Shown one piece after another: positions 8,233 to 17,160 of a DNA stretch of 64,000 bases (positions are counted from its first letter, which is position 1; every line of letters begins with the position of its first letter). The stretch lies in assembly GCF_900188105.1 (NCBI RefSeq), contig NZ_FZNP01000010.1, positions 186,001-250,000 of the forward strand, written 5' to 3'. This DNA is from Actinomadura mexicana (GTDB lineage Bacteria > Actinomycetota > Actinomycetes > Streptosporangiales > Streptosporangiaceae). The translations under genes were made by a program, and so were the position numbers. Under the pieces are notes generated by a model. It worked only from the letters and a program-made list of their open reading frames with translations, searched no databases and was not told the origin of the DNA.

Positions 8233-9436
8233 AGGTCGCGGCGAGCGCCTCGGTGGGGCTGAGGCGGGACGCCCGGATCGCCGGGTACAGGCCGGCGGCC
8301 GCTCCGATGAGCAGGGTCGCGGCGACGCCGCCGAGCACCGCCCACGCGGGGATGACCACCGGCCATCCCCGGGAGACGGCGTAGACGGCGGTGACCAGCG
8401 CGCCGACGGCCGCCCCGCCGACCCCGCCGAGCGCCGACAGCAGCAGCGACTCGGCGAGGAACTGCGTGCGGATCTGCCCGCGGGTCGCGCCGAGGGAGCG
8501 GCGCAGCCCGATCTCCGACCGCCGCTCCAGGACCGAGATGACCATGGTGTTGGCGACCCCCACGCCGCCGACCAGCAGCGCGACCGCGCCGAGGCCAAGC
8601 AGGAGTCCGGTGAACGCCTCGCCCGCCGCCTTCTTGGCCGCCAGGGCGTCCGAGGGCCGCGACACCTCGACCTCGTTCGGCGCCTCCGGGGCGGCGGTCG
8701 CGGCCAGCACGTCCCGGACGTCCTCGACGCTCGCCTCCGCCGACCGGGTGTAGATCGTCGTCGGATGGCCGTCGAAGCCGAGCCGGGACTGCGCCGCGGC
8801 CCAGCCGACCAGCGCGGCGCTGTCCAGTTCGGGGGCCAGCGCCGCGGGCTCCAGGATGCCGATCACGGTGAACCAGCGGCCGCCGATCAGCACCTGGGCG
8901 TCCGGGGCCGCGTGCCCGATTCCGAGCCGCCGCGCGGCGGTCGAGCCGAGGACCGTCGCCGGGAAGCCGCCGGTCGCGGCGTTCAGCCACACGCCGCCGC
9001 GCAGCCTCGCCCCCGTCGCGGCGCGCAGGTCGGTGCGGACCGCGTACGCCGAGATCCCGTTGGTCTCCGTCTCGGGGATCTTGCCGGTGCGGTAGACCTT
9101 CGCACCGTCCAGCAGGCCGGTCGCCGAGACCTCCCGGACCGGGGCGATCCGGGCCACCATGGCCTCCGACTCCAGGGGAAGCTGTGCCTTCTCTCCGGTC
9201 AGGGTGCTGCCGGACGAGACGGTCAGCAGGTTGGTGCCGAGCGCCGCGAGGGCACGGTCGAGGTCGGCGCGGGTGGAGGAGGACACCCCGACGACCGCGA
9301 CCATCGCGGCGATCCCGATCGCGATGCCGAGCGCGGACAGGAACGCCCGCATCGGCCGGGTGCGCAGGCCGACCGCGCCGACCCTGAGCACGTCGCCCGG
9401 CCACAGCCGGGCCGGCTGCAGCGTCCCGGCCGTCAT
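8231..9436 (-). CDS. MacB-type ABC transporter permease (FtsX/MacB_PCD)
   Basis: 401 residues. The N-terminal helix (RTRPMRAFLSALGIAIGIAAMVAVVG) is followed by a large periplasm-facing MacB_PCD domain (about 45-270) and three C-terminal helices with VLERRSEIGLRRSLGATRGQI, the FtsX-family signature. It works with the preceding ATPase and membrane-fusion-like protein to move or release substrates from the outer face of the membrane. Its ATG overlaps the ATPase stop (9433-9436, ATGA), so translation is coupled. The substrate cannot be read from sequence; lipoprotein, peptide or antibiotic export is typical. Confidence 0.9.
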   Translation of the reverse strand: MTAGTLQPARLWPGDVLRVGAVGLRTRPMRAFLSALGIAIGIAAMVAVVGVSSSTRADLDRALAALGTNLLTVSSGSTLTGEKAQLPLESEAMVARIAPVREVSATGLLDGAKVYRTGKIPETETNGISAYAVRTDLRAATGARLRGGVWLNAATGGFPATVLGSTAARRLGIGHAAPDAQVLIGGRWFTVIGILEPAALAPELDSAALVGWAAAQSRLGFDGHPTTIYTRSAEASVEDVRDVLAATAAPEAPNEVEVSRPSDALAAKKAAGEAFTGLLLGLGAVALLVGGVGVANTMVISVLERRSEIGLRRSLGATRGQIRTQFLAESLLLSALGGVGGAAVGALVTAVYAVSRGWPVVIPAWAVLGGVAATLLIGAAAGLYPAIRASRLSPTEALAAT

Positions 9437-10173
9437 CGCGCCGCCTCCGCCAGGTGCGGGCCTTCGCCCGCGGAGTCGTCCACCACGGAGTCGTCCACCA
9501 CGGAGTCGTCCACCACGGAGTCGTCCACCACGAGGCCGTCGCGCATCCGGATGCGGCGGGGCAGGGCCGCCGCGATCTCCCGGTCGTGCGTGATGATCAC
9601 GACGGTGGTGCCGGCGGCGTGCAGCTCGCGCAGCAGCGCCATCACCCCGTCGCCGGACACCGAGTCCAGCGCGCCGGTCGGCTCGTCCGCGAGCAGCAGT
9701 GCGGGCTCCCCGGCGACCGCCCGCGCGATCGCGACCCGCTGCCGCTCGCCGCCGGACAGCTCGTGCGGCTCGTGGTCCAGCCGGTGGCCGAGCCCGACCC
9801 GTTGCAGCGCCGCCGCGGCCCGCCGCCGCCGCGCCGCCGGGCGCAGCCCGGAGTACAGCAGGCCGTCCGCGACGTTGTCGATCGCCCGGGTCCCGGCCGC
9901 CAGGTGGAAGTGCTGGAAGACGAACCCGATGCGGCTCGCGCGCAGCGCCGACAGCCGCGCGTCCGCGAGCCGCCCCACGTCGTGCCCGTCGATGCGGATC
10001 TCGCCCGAGGTGGGGCGGTCCAGGGTGCCGAGCATGTTGAGCATGGTCGTCTTGCCGGACCCGGAGGGGCCGACGATCGCGACCAGCTCGCCCGCGCCGA
10101 CGTGCAGCGACACCCCGGCGAGCGCGTGCACGCCGCCCGGATAGGATTTCCTGACGTCCCGCAAGGTGATCAT
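9433..10173 (-). CDS. MacB/LolD-type ABC transporter ATP-binding protein
   Basis: 246 residues with Walker A GPSGSGKTT (about 34-42), a Q-loop at FVFQHF, signature LSGGERQR, Walker B LLLADEP and the switch His in IITHD. This is the LolD/MacB ATPase class, partner of the FtsX-like permease directly downstream. Both ends overlap neighbours by ATGA (10170-10173 and 9433-9436). The C-terminal tail holds four exact VVDDS repeats from a 15-bp tandem repeat, an acidic extension absent from typical family members and likely a recent expansion. Confidence 0.92.
   Translation of the reverse strand: MITLRDVRKSYPGGVHALAGVSLHVGAGELVAIVGPSGSGKTTMLNMLGTLDRPTSGEIRIDGHDVGRLADARLSALRASRIGFVFQHFHLAAGTRAIDNVADGLLYSGLRPAARRRRAAAALQRVGLGHRLDHEPHELSGGERQRVAIARAVAGEPALLLADEPTGALDSVSGDGVMALLRELHAAGTTVVIITHDREIAAALPRRIRMRDGLVVDDSVVDDSVVDDSVVDDSAGEGPHLAEAAR
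9472..9531. repeat. Four 15-bp tandem repeats in the ATPase 3' end
   Basis: Four exact copies of GGAGTCGTCCACCAC (plus-strand view) encode VVDDS x4 near the C-terminus of the ABC ATPase. Slippage would change tail length by five residues without a frameshift. Confidence 0.95.
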
Positions 10174-11294
10174 TTCGGTACCCCCACGAGCGCGCCCTCG
10201 GCGATCCCCTGCCCGGAGACCTCCACCTTCCCGTCGGCGAACAGCCCGGTCTCGACCGGGACGTAGGACGACGCCCCGCCCTTGACGACCTCCACGCCGA
10301 AGCCGCCCTCCCGCAGCGCGACCAGCGCGGACACCGGCACCGTCAGGACGTTCTCGCGCCTGCCCGCGGTGAACCGGACGTCGGCGGAGGCGAGCGCGTA
10401 GCGGGCCGCGGCCTTCCTGGCGGCGGCGGAGTCGAGCCAGATGGTGACCTCCACCTTCGTCGCCGGGTCCTCGCCCTGCTCGCCCGGCTCGATCACGGTG
10501 GTGACCTCGTCGATCTCGGCCGTGACCGGCCGGCCCTCCGGCAGGGTCACCTCGACCTCGGCGCCCTTCCTCGCCAGCCGCTGGTCGGCGGTGTCCAGCT
10601 CGACCGTGACGGCCTGCGTCGTCCCGGTGTAGCCGAGGATCTTCTTGCCGGGCGCGGCGGGCTCGCCCGGGTCGGCCTCGACGGTCTCGACCCGGACGGG
10701 CCCGCCGGCGTACGCGACCCGCCCGACCTCGACGGTCCCGGTTTCCGGCGCGCCGATGTCGTCCTGCCACTCCCGGACGGCCTCGGCGGTGCCCGAGGTG
10801 TACTCGTCGTCCACGGTGAAGCCGTCGTAGCCGAGTGCGGCGAGGTTCGTCTCGAACCGCTTCACATCGGACCCCTCGGTCCCGGTCCGCAGCGGCCGGT
10901 AGGACGGCTCGGACCCGTACATCAGCACGACGGGGTCGCCGTCGAGCTCGTACAGCCGACGCCCGCGGTCGATCTCGTCACCGCTCTCGGGCAGCCAGGT
11001 GATCGTGCCCCTGGCCTGGTTGGTCGCGGTCAGGGTCGGGCCGTAGCCGAGCCGCCCGTCCTCGGACTGGGTGTCGCTCAGCGTCTCCCGCGCCACCTTC
11101 GCCGTGCCGGGCGGCAGGTTCGCGGCCCGCCCGCCGCCGCCGTCCCCGCCGGCGGCCAGCGCCGCCACGGTCGCGCCGCCGCCCGCCGCGACGACGGCGG
11201 CGACGGCCAGCGCGATCCTCAGGCGCGGCCGGCGGCGGCGGGCGCGGCGGCCCTCCCGCTCGGCCGGCGCGCGTTCCGCGATGGTCTCCCCCAT
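10170..11294 (-). CDS. Efflux adaptor (HlyD/MacA-like) with peptidoglycan-binding-like domain
   Basis: 374 residues. A basic N-terminus, then one transmembrane helix (about 26-48, LRIALAVAAVVAAGGGATVAA). The outer part includes a PG_binding_1-like segment (LRTGTEGSDVKRFETNLAALGY, about 132-180) inserted between the two halves of a membrane-fusion-protein fold (GTITWLPESGDEIDRG early, TAEIDEV and NVLTVPVSAL later). Adaptors of this type pair with MacB-like ABC transporters in Gram-positive bacteria. ATGA overlaps join it to the lipoprotein gene upstream (11294) and to the ATPase gene downstream, so the four genes form one operon. Confidence 0.85.
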   Translation of the reverse strand: MGETIAERAPAEREGRRARRRRPRLRIALAVAAVVAAGGGATVAALAAGGDGGGGRAANLPPGTAKVARETLSDTQSEDGRLGYGPTLTATNQARGTITWLPESGDEIDRGRRLYELDGDPVVLMYGSEPSYRPLRTGTEGSDVKRFETNLAALGYDGFTVDDEYTSGTAEAVREWQDDIGAPETGTVEVGRVAYAGGPVRVETVEADPGEPAAPGKKILGYTGTTQAVTVELDTADQRLARKGAEVEVTLPEGRPVTAEIDEVTTVIEPGEQGEDPATKVEVTIWLDSAAARKAAARYALASADVRFTAGRRENVLTVPVSALVALREGGFGVEVVKGGASSYVPVETGLFADGKVEVSGQGIAEGALVGVPK

Positions 11295-11806
11295 CACTTC
11301 CCGCCGCCCTGCAGGATCTTGTCGCACGCCCGCTGCGCGGTCTCCAGGTCCGGGTCGTCGCCGACCGTGTTCTTGTCGATCCGGATGCCGGGCTGGTTCG
11401 GGTCGGGGTCCGGGAACTTCTCCACGCCGTTCTTGCGCATGCACGCGGCGAACTCGCGCGCCCGCTCCTGCATCTTCGGGTCGGGCGCGCCCGTGCGGTC
11501 GGCCATGGGGTTGTACTGCCGGCACGCCTCCATGGCCTTGTCCATGGCGCCCTTGTCGCCGTTGGCCTGGATCCGGATGCCCCCGCCGGGCTTCGGGTCC
11601 TCCATGTCGACGCCGTGCTCGCGCATGCACTGGGCGAACTTGACGCCGCGCTCCTCCGGGCCGAGCTGCTTGCCGCCCTGCTCGGCCCCGCCCTGCTTCG
11701 CGCCCCCGTTCGCCGAGGCCACGCCGTCGCCCTTGTCGTCCGAGCCGCACCCGGTCAGGGTCAGCGCCAGCGCGAGCGGCAGCACGGCCAGGATCCGCAG
11801 TCGCAT
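11294..11806 (-). CDS. Small lipoprotein with duplicated Cys-containing motif
   Basis: 170 residues. The signal peptide ends in a lipobox LTGC (Cys20). After a Gly/Gln-rich linker come two related units: FAQCMREHGVDMEDPKP ... ACRQYNP and FAACMRKNGVEKFPDPDP ... AQRACDKIL, each with two Cys. This looks like a tandem duplication of a roughly 50-residue helical module found in actinobacterial secreted proteins next to MacA/MacB-type exporters. The function is unknown; a substrate-binding or periplasmic accessory role for the exporter is inference. GAGGAG lies 5 nt before ATG 11806. First gene of the export operon and divergent from the response regulator. Confidence 0.8.
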   Translation of the reverse strand: MRLRILAVLPLALALTLTGCGSDDKGDGVASANGGAKQGGAEQGGKQLGPEERGVKFAQCMREHGVDMEDPKPGGGIRIQANGDKGAMDKAMEACRQYNPMADRTGAPDPKMQERAREFAACMRKNGVEKFPDPDPNQPGIRIDKNTVGDDPDLETAQRACDKILQGGGK

Positions 11807-11972
11807 GTCTTCTCCTCAGTCCGCGGCCGGAGCGGTTCCGGCCGGCGAGGAGCGATGCAACCCGGCGGGACGTTTCCCCCGTGTTTCCGCCCCCGGGCGT
11901 CTCGCGCCGGAAATGATCACTAACGGAAACGAAACAGGGCCTGCGGCACCATCGGCGTTCGGAGGAGGCTTC
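11807..11972. promoter_or_regulatory. Divergent promoter region, export operon / two-component system
   Basis: 166 nt between start codons on opposite strands. The AT-richer core GGAAATGATCACTAACGG (around 11908-11926) contains the palindrome TGATCA and is the best place for promoters and a response-regulator site. The arrangement suggests the two-component system controls the exporter; no direct repeat typical of OmpR-family sites was clear. Confidence 0.4.
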
Positions 11973-12629
11973 ATGAGAGTGCTGGTGGCAGAGGACGAGC
12001 GGCTCCTGGCCGACGCGATCGCCGAATGGCTGCGGGACGGCGCGCACGCCGTCGACCTGGCCCACGACGGCGCGGCCGCTCTGGAGCGGGTCACCGTCAA
12101 CGACTACGACGTGGTCGTGCTGGACCGCGACCTGCCCCTCGTCCACGGCGACGACGTGTGCCGCGAGATCGTCCGGGGCGGGAGCACGGCCAGGGTCCTG
12201 ATGCTCACCGCCGCCGCGGAGGTCACCGACCGCGTCGACGGGCTCGGCCTCGGCGCCGACGACTACCTGACCAAGCCGTTCGCGTTCCCCGAGCTCGCCG
12301 CCCGCGTCCACGCGCTCGGCCGCCGCTGCCGCCCGGCCGCGCCGCCGACGCTGCACCGCGCCGGCATCACCCTGGACCCGGCGCGCCGCGAGGTGTTCCG
12401 GGACGGCCGCTACGTGCCGCTCGCGCGCAAGGAGTTCGCCGTCCTCGCCGAGCTGCTGCGCGCCGATGGCGCCGTGGTGTCCGCCGAGCAGCTCCTGGAG
12501 AAGGCGTGGGACGAGCACGCCGACCCGTTCACCGGCGCCGTCCGCCTGACCGTCCTCAAGCTGCGCCGCAAGCTCGCCGACCCGCCCGTCGTCGAGACCG
12601 TCAAGGGAGCGGGGTACCGGATCCCATGA
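11973..12629 (+). CDS. OmpR-family response regulator
   Basis: 218 residues. The receiver domain has the acidic pair E7/D8, phospho-acceptor Asp51 (VVVLDRDLP), Thr78 and Lys100 in DDYLTKPF. The C-terminal winged helix (about 125-217) ends ETVKGAGYRIP, the OmpR/PhoB signature. GGAGGAGG lies 4 nt before ATG 11973. It overlaps the histidine kinase start by ATGA and lies opposite the export operon, which is its likely target, as in many actinomycete antimicrobial-response modules (inference from layout). Confidence 0.93.
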   Translation: MRVLVAEDERLLADAIAEWLRDGAHAVDLAHDGAAALERVTVNDYDVVVLDRDLPLVHGDDVCREIVRGGSTARVLMLTAAAEVTDRVDGLGLGADDYLTKPFAFPELAARVHALGRRCRPAAPPTLHRAGITLDPARREVFRDGRYVPLARKEFAVLAELLRADGAVVSAEQLLEKAWDEHADPFTGAVRLTVLKLRRKLADPPVVETVKGAGYRIP

Positions 12630-13864
12630 GGCTGTCGCTGCGCGCCCGGCTCACCCTCACCTACGGCGGCCTGTTCCTGGTCGCCGGGGTGGTGCTGCTC
12701 GGCGCGACCTACGCCCTGTTCGACCAGCAGCTCTCGCGGTCCGGCACGAAGGTGCTGGCGACCCGGCTGGCCCCGGCACCCGGCACCGCGCCGCCGGCCG
12801 GGGCCGCGCGGGAGACCACGCAGGAGGCCAGGGTGATGGCCGACGCCGACCGCTGGATGCGCGAGCAGCGCGAGGAGCTGCACGACGCCGCCGTCACCTC
12901 GCTGGTCACCCAGGGGTCGATCGCGCTGCTGGTCGTCGGGGGCGCCGCGGCGGGCTTCGGCTGGCTCATCGCGGGCCAGGTCCTGTCCCCGCTGCACCGC
13001 GTCACCGAGACGGCCCGCCGCATCGCCGGCTCCCCCGCCGCCGACCGCGGCCTGCACGAGCGCATCGCCCTGCGGGGCCCGCGCGACGAGGTCAAGGAGC
13101 TCGCCGACACCTTCGACGCGATGGTCGAGCGCCTCGACCGCTCCTTCGACGGCCAGCGCCGCTTCGTCGCGAGCGCCTCCCACGAGCTGCGCACCCCGCT
13201 CACCGTCGGCCGCGCCCTGGTCGAGGTGGCGATGCACCGCGAGTCGGCGTCCCCGGACGTCCGGCAGCTCGGCGAGACCCTCCTGCAGATCAACGCGCGG
13301 CACGAGCGCCTCATCACCGGCCTGCTGCTGCTCGCCCGCTCAGAGAACGAGATCACCACCCGGGCGCCGGTGGACCTGGCGGACGTCGTCGCGCACGTCG
13401 CCGACCAGACGGCGCTCGAAGCCGAGGGCTCCGGCGTCACCGTCGAGACCGACACCGCCGAGGCCATGACGGCGGGCGACGCGCTCCTGCTGGAACGCGT
13501 CGTGCAGAACCTGCTGGAGAACGGCCTGCGCCACAACACCGACTCCGGGTGGGTCACCGTCTCCTGCCGCACCGAGGGCGGCCGGGCCGTCCTGGAGGTC
13601 GCCAACTCCGGCCCCGCCGTCCCGCCCTACGAGATCCCGGCCCTCTTCGAGCCCTTCCGCCGGCTCGACAGCGACCGCGTCGTCACCGCCAAGGGCGCCG
13701 GTCTCGGCCTCTCCATCGTCCAGTCCATCGTCCGCGCCCACAACGGCACCGTGACCGCCCGGCCCCGCCGGGAAGGCGGCCTCACCGTCACCGTCGCCCT
13801 CCCGTCCGCGGAAACGGAGCCGGAGCCGGAGCGCCACCCCGGCCCGCTCGCCGCCCGGGCCTAG
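12626..13864 (+). CDS. Sensor histidine kinase (HisKA/HATPase)
   Basis: 412 residues. Two transmembrane helices (about 8-30 and 95-118) enclose a short external loop of about 65 residues. HAMP follows (about 118-172), then a HisKA box SASHELRTPL with His186, N box VVQNLLENGLRHN, and G boxes near KGAGLGLSIV. The short loop resembles kinases that sense the membrane or membrane-active peptides rather than a folded ligand domain. The start codon overlaps the response regulator stop (ATGA), so the pair is co-translated. Confidence 0.93.
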   Translation: MRLSLRARLTLTYGGLFLVAGVVLLGATYALFDQQLSRSGTKVLATRLAPAPGTAPPAGAARETTQEARVMADADRWMREQREELHDAAVTSLVTQGSIALLVVGGAAAGFGWLIAGQVLSPLHRVTETARRIAGSPAADRGLHERIALRGPRDEVKELADTFDAMVERLDRSFDGQRRFVASASHELRTPLTVGRALVEVAMHRESASPDVRQLGETLLQINARHERLITGLLLLARSENEITTRAPVDLADVVAHVADQTALEAEGSGVTVETDTAEAMTAGDALLLERVVQNLLENGLRHNTDSGWVTVSCRTEGGRAVLEVANSGPAVPPYEIPALFEPFRRLDSDRVVTAKGAGLGLSIVQSIVRAHNGTVTARPRREGGLTVTVALPSAETEPEPERHPGPLAARA

Positions 13865-13936
13865 ACGTGGGCGATCGGTCCGGGCCGAGAGGGATTCCGT
13901 GCCGGATCGCCTGCACCCCGCCACTCGGGCGCGCGG

Positions 13937-14758
13937 TCAGCGGGACGCGCCGTGCCTGCGCAGCTCGCGCGGGCTGACGCCGAAGCGCTCCCGGAACGCG
14001 TGGCTGAGGGCGCTGGCGGAGGAGAACCCGGTGGCGTGCGCGAGGTCGGTGATGGTGACGTGCCGGTCCAGGGGGTTGCGCAGCCGGTCGCGGACGAGGC
14101 GGAGCCGCTCCTCCCGGATCAGCTCGCGAGGCGTGGTCCCGGCGCGCTGCAGCGCGAGCTGCACCTGCCGCAGCGACCAGCCGAGGTCCTGCGCCATCGC
14201 GGCGCCGGTGAGCCCGGGATCGGTGGCGTGCTCGCGGACGTAGCGGCGCACGACCGCCTCCACCTCGGCGAGGTGGCCGGGCGCGGGCGGGCGTTCGTCC
14301 CCGGCGAGCAGCAGGCACAGCAGCTCGGTGATCCGGTCGCAGGCGGCGTCGAACTGCGGCCCGCTGAGGCTGCGCCGCTCCTCGCCGACGGCCCGCACCA
14401 TGTCGGCGACGACGCGGCCGAGGCCGGCGGACAGGTCGAGGCCGGTCACCGGGAGGGCCGGGCCGCACAGCCGGCCTTCCATCTCGCGGGCCGGGATGGC
14501 CATGACGAGCGCGCGGGCCGGGCGCGGCTGGAGGACCCGGAACGGCGCCGCGGGCGCGATGAGGCCGCCGGTGCCCGGACGCAGCCGCGCCTCGCGGCCG
14601 TCCTGCACCATGAGCATCTCGCCGTGCAGCGGGAGCAGGAACCGGTAGCCGCGGTCGCGGCGCGCCTGCCCCGGGGTGCGGACGTAGTCCGCCCGGTCCG
14701 ACAGGTACAGCACGAGCCGGTACTCGGCGCCGCGCGGCCCGCCGAGCACGTCGTCCAC
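13937..14758 (-). CDS. AraC-family transcriptional regulator
   Basis: 273 residues from GTG 14758, chosen because GGAGGAG (14765-14771 on this strand) sits 6 nt upstream; an upstream GTG at 14779 lacks a good SD. The N-terminal half is an AraC-binding-like-2 type domain (YRLVLYLSDRADYVRTPGQ, LLPLHGEMLMVQDG). The C-terminal 100 residues form the double HTH with DLAHATGFSSASALSHAFRE and FGVSPRELRRHG. The ligand and target are unknown. It is divergent from the conservon, so the shared 300-nt region may contain its operator, including GAATC-AGGC-GATTC at about 14824-14837. Confidence 0.85.
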   Translation of the reverse strand: MDDVLGGPRGAEYRLVLYLSDRADYVRTPGQARRDRGYRFLLPLHGEMLMVQDGREARLRPGTGGLIAPAAPFRVLQPRPARALVMAIPAREMEGRLCGPALPVTGLDLSAGLGRVVADMVRAVGEERRSLSGPQFDAACDRITELLCLLLAGDERPPAPGHLAEVEAVVRRYVREHATDPGLTGAAMAQDLGWSLRQVQLALQRAGTTPRELIREERLRLVRDRLRNPLDRHVTITDLAHATGFSSASALSHAFRERFGVSPRELRRHGASR

Positions 14759-15056
14759 CGCAGGCTCCTCCGCCCCCACCGCCCTAGATCACTTGCGGGC
14801 GAGCGTAGTACGGCCGACACCAGCGAATCAGGCGATTCCATCGGAAAGTAACGTGATTCAGACGGTGGGTGATCTTGCAATGCGCCCGGCGGCAAGTTCT
14901 CTGCGCGCGAGCACAAGCGCGCCCCCGCTCGCCCGTCCTACGGTGCCGAAACCGCGGCGTATCCGCGCCGTCCCCCACCAGCCATGAGGCGGTCCGCCGG
15001 GTGCCCGAGCACACCGGCCCGGACCACCTCGCCGAAGACCCTGCACCGAGGATCTG
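14759..15056. promoter_or_regulatory. Intergenic region, AraC gene / conservon
   Basis: About 300 nt with no credible gene. It must contain both promoters. A short inverted repeat GAATCAGGCGATTC (about 14824-14837) and a nearby GTGATTCAG repeat of the same half-site suggest regulator binding. Confidence 0.35.
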
Positions 15057-16376
15057 ATGGAGCAATTCCTCTTGGCGGCGGCGCTCGTCGTCGTGGCGGG
15101 CGCCGGCATCGCGGCCGCCGCCCTGCTGGTACGCCAGCGGCGGGAGACCGGCGACCTGCGCGCGCAGAACGCCGTCCTGGCCCGCGGGCTCGACCTGCGC
15201 GAGAAGGAGCTTCGGCACCTCGCGGACGTCCGGCTTCCCGAGCTCATGGAGTCCCTGCACAACCCCGGTGTGCGCGTCACCGGCCCGCTGCACGACCTGG
15301 ACCGCGAGGCGCCCGCCTACGGGCAGGCGCTGCGGACCGTCACCGAGCTGTTCGCCGGGTCCGCCGCGCGCGTCCGGGAGCGGGCCGACCTGTCGGCCAA
15401 GTCGACGCTGCGGGCGATGATGCGCGCCGTGCAGAGCCTCGCCAACGAGCAGCAGCTCGCCATCTCCGACATGCAGGAGCGCCACGACGACCCGGACGTG
15501 CTGGAGGGACTGCTCCGCGTCGACCACATGAACGCCCAGCTCGGCCGGCGCGCCCAGGCCACCGCCGTGCTGTGCGGGTCGTGGCCGGGCCAGCAGCGCT
15601 CGGCGTCGTCGTTGAGCGACGTGGTGCGCGGCGCGACCTCCCGCATCCGCGACTACCTGCGGGTCAACATGCAGGGGCCGGTGAACACCGCGGTGACCAG
15701 CCGGGCCGTGGAGCCGATCGTGCTGACCCTGGCCGAGCTGCTGGACAACGCGGCACGGCACTCGCGCCCCGACACCACCGTCGAGGTCAACTTCCAGTCC
15801 ACGCACAACGGCGTCGCGATCATGATCGACGACGCCGGGGTCGCGATGGACGCCGAGGAGCTGCAGCGCGCCGCCGACCTGCTGTCCGGCGACGCCTCGG
15901 TCGACATCCACCGGCTCGGCGACCCGCCCCGCGTCGGGTTCGCGGTGGCGGGCGTCCTCGCCGCACGGTACGGCTTCCGGGTGTCGGTCGACACGCGCTC
16001 CCCCTACGGCGGCGTGCGGGCCGTCGTGTTCGTGCCGTCCGCGCTGCTCACCGACGTCCCGGGTGAGCGGGCGCCCGACCCGTCAGCCGCGTCCCGTCCG
16101 GCCGCGGAGAGCCCCGCGCCCGCCGCCTGGACCGGCGTCCCCGCCACCCCCGGCGGGCTGCCGAAGCGCACCCGCGTCGCGGTCGCCGAACGTCCCGCCG
16201 AGGACGCGGAGCCGCCCCCCGTGCAGGGCGCGGGGGCGCAGCCGCCGCCGCTCAGGCCGGCCCGGGAGACCGCCGCGGGCCTCGGCGCCTGGCAGCGCGG
16301 GACGCGGTCCGGCCGCGCCGCGACGCCGTCCGACGGCGAGGGCCCCGGTATCGAGAGCAAGGACCTGCGGCCATGA
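15057..16376 (+). CDS. cvnA: Conservon sensor-like ATPase, CvnA type
   Basis: 439 residues. An N-terminal transmembrane helix (about 4-25) is followed by a coiled region and an HATPase_c domain (LTLAELLDNAARHS as N box near 224-237; IMIDDAGVAMD as G1 box), with a Pro/Ala-rich tail after about residue 335. No phospho-acceptor His box of standard HisKA type is evident, as in CvnA/nitrate-sensor-like proteins of Streptomyces. In the studied Cvn systems CvnA forms a membrane complex with CvnB, C and D like a G-protein-coupled regulator. AGGAT precedes ATG 15057, and the stop overlaps cvnB by ATGA. First gene of a five-gene operon. Confidence 0.88.
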   Translation: MEQFLLAAALVVVAGAGIAAAALLVRQRRETGDLRAQNAVLARGLDLREKELRHLADVRLPELMESLHNPGVRVTGPLHDLDREAPAYGQALRTVTELFAGSAARVRERADLSAKSTLRAMMRAVQSLANEQQLAISDMQERHDDPDVLEGLLRVDHMNAQLGRRAQATAVLCGSWPGQQRSASSLSDVVRGATSRIRDYLRVNMQGPVNTAVTSRAVEPIVLTLAELLDNAARHSRPDTTVEVNFQSTHNGVAIMIDDAGVAMDAEELQRAADLLSGDASVDIHRLGDPPRVGFAVAGVLAARYGFRVSVDTRSPYGGVRAVVFVPSALLTDVPGERAPDPSAASRPAAESPAPAAWTGVPATPGGLPKRTRVAVAERPAEDAEPPPVQGAGAQPPPLRPARETAAGLGAWQRGTRSGRAATPSDGEGPGIESKDLRP

Positions 16377-16807
16377 ACGAGGGATGGAACGGCGCGATGG
16401 ACGACGGTACGAACCGGCTCGGCTGGATGCTGGACGACGCGCTGCGGATGCCGGAGACGCGCTACGCGATCCTGCTGTCGGCCGACGGGCTGCTCATGGC
16501 GCACTCCGAGCGGATCAACCGGGACGAGGCGGAGCGGCAGGCCGCGGGCATGGCGGGCCTGCAGTCGCTCGCCCGCAGCACCGCCGAGTTCTGCGGGGAC
16601 TCCGGCACGACCTGGCGGCAGACGGTGAACGAGTTCGACGACGGGTACGTCTTCCTCGTCGCCGCCGGGCCCGGCGCCTACCTCGCGGTGTCGGCGACGC
16701 AGCACGTCGACATGGAGACCGTGTCGTTCCGGCTCCAGGAACTCGTGCAGCGGCTGGGCAAGGAGTTGACCACCCCGCCGCGGCCGGGCGCGGGCCGTCC
16801 CGCATGA
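16373..16807 (+). CDS. cvnB: Roadblock/LC7-domain protein, CvnB type
   Basis: 144 residues. The Roadblock/LC7 domain covers nearly all of it: LGWMLDDALRMPETRYAILL, SADGLLMAHS, ERQAAGMAGLQSLARSTAE, and VFLVAAGPGAYLAVS. Roadblock proteins of conservons bind the small GTPase and modulate its activity. It overlaps cvnA and cvnC by ATGA, which implies tightly coupled translation and near equal dosage. An internal ATG at residue 9 (MDDGTN) is a possible alternative start. Confidence 0.9.
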   Translation: MNEGWNGAMDDGTNRLGWMLDDALRMPETRYAILLSADGLLMAHSERINRDEAERQAAGMAGLQSLARSTAEFCGDSGTTWRQTVNEFDDGYVFLVAAGPGAYLAVSATQHVDMETVSFRLQELVQRLGKELTTPPRPGAGRPA

Positions 16808-17160
16808 CCCCGCGCCGCAGCAGGCGGGCCCTGGTCCGCCCGCACGTCGTCACCGGCGGGCGGGCCCACCCCACCCGCAACGTGTTCGACCTCGTCACCC
16901 TCGTGACCGCGACCGGCGACCTGCCGCGCACCGGCCTGTCCCCGGAGAAGGCGCGCATCGTCGAGCTGTGCCGCGGCGGCGCGCTGTCGGTCGTCGAGAT
17001 CTCCGGCCACCTGAGCCTGCCCGTCGGGCTCACCAAGGTGCTGCTGTCCGACCTCGTCGACAGCGGGCACCTCACCACCCGGGCCGCCGCGCCCGCCGCC
17101 CAGCAGTCCAAGGCCCGGCTCCTTCAGGAGGTGCTCGATGGACTCCGCGCTCGCCTCTGA
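16804..17160 (+). CDS. cvnC: DUF742 winged-helix protein, CvnC type
   Basis: 118 residues. The DUF742 pattern is clear: RALVRPHVVTGGR, FDLVTLVTATG, IVELCRGGALSVVEISGHL, LPVGLTKVLLSDLVDSG. DUF742 proteins are short winged-helix-like components found only with Roadblock and GTPase partners in conservons. The ATG overlaps the cvnB stop, and its own 3' end overlaps the cvnD start by 23 nt. Confidence 0.9.
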   Translation: MTPRRSRRALVRPHVVTGGRAHPTRNVFDLVTLVTATGDLPRTGLSPEKARIVELCRGGALSVVEISGHLSLPVGLTKVLLSDLVDSGHLTTRAAAPAAQQSKARLLQEVLDGLRARL

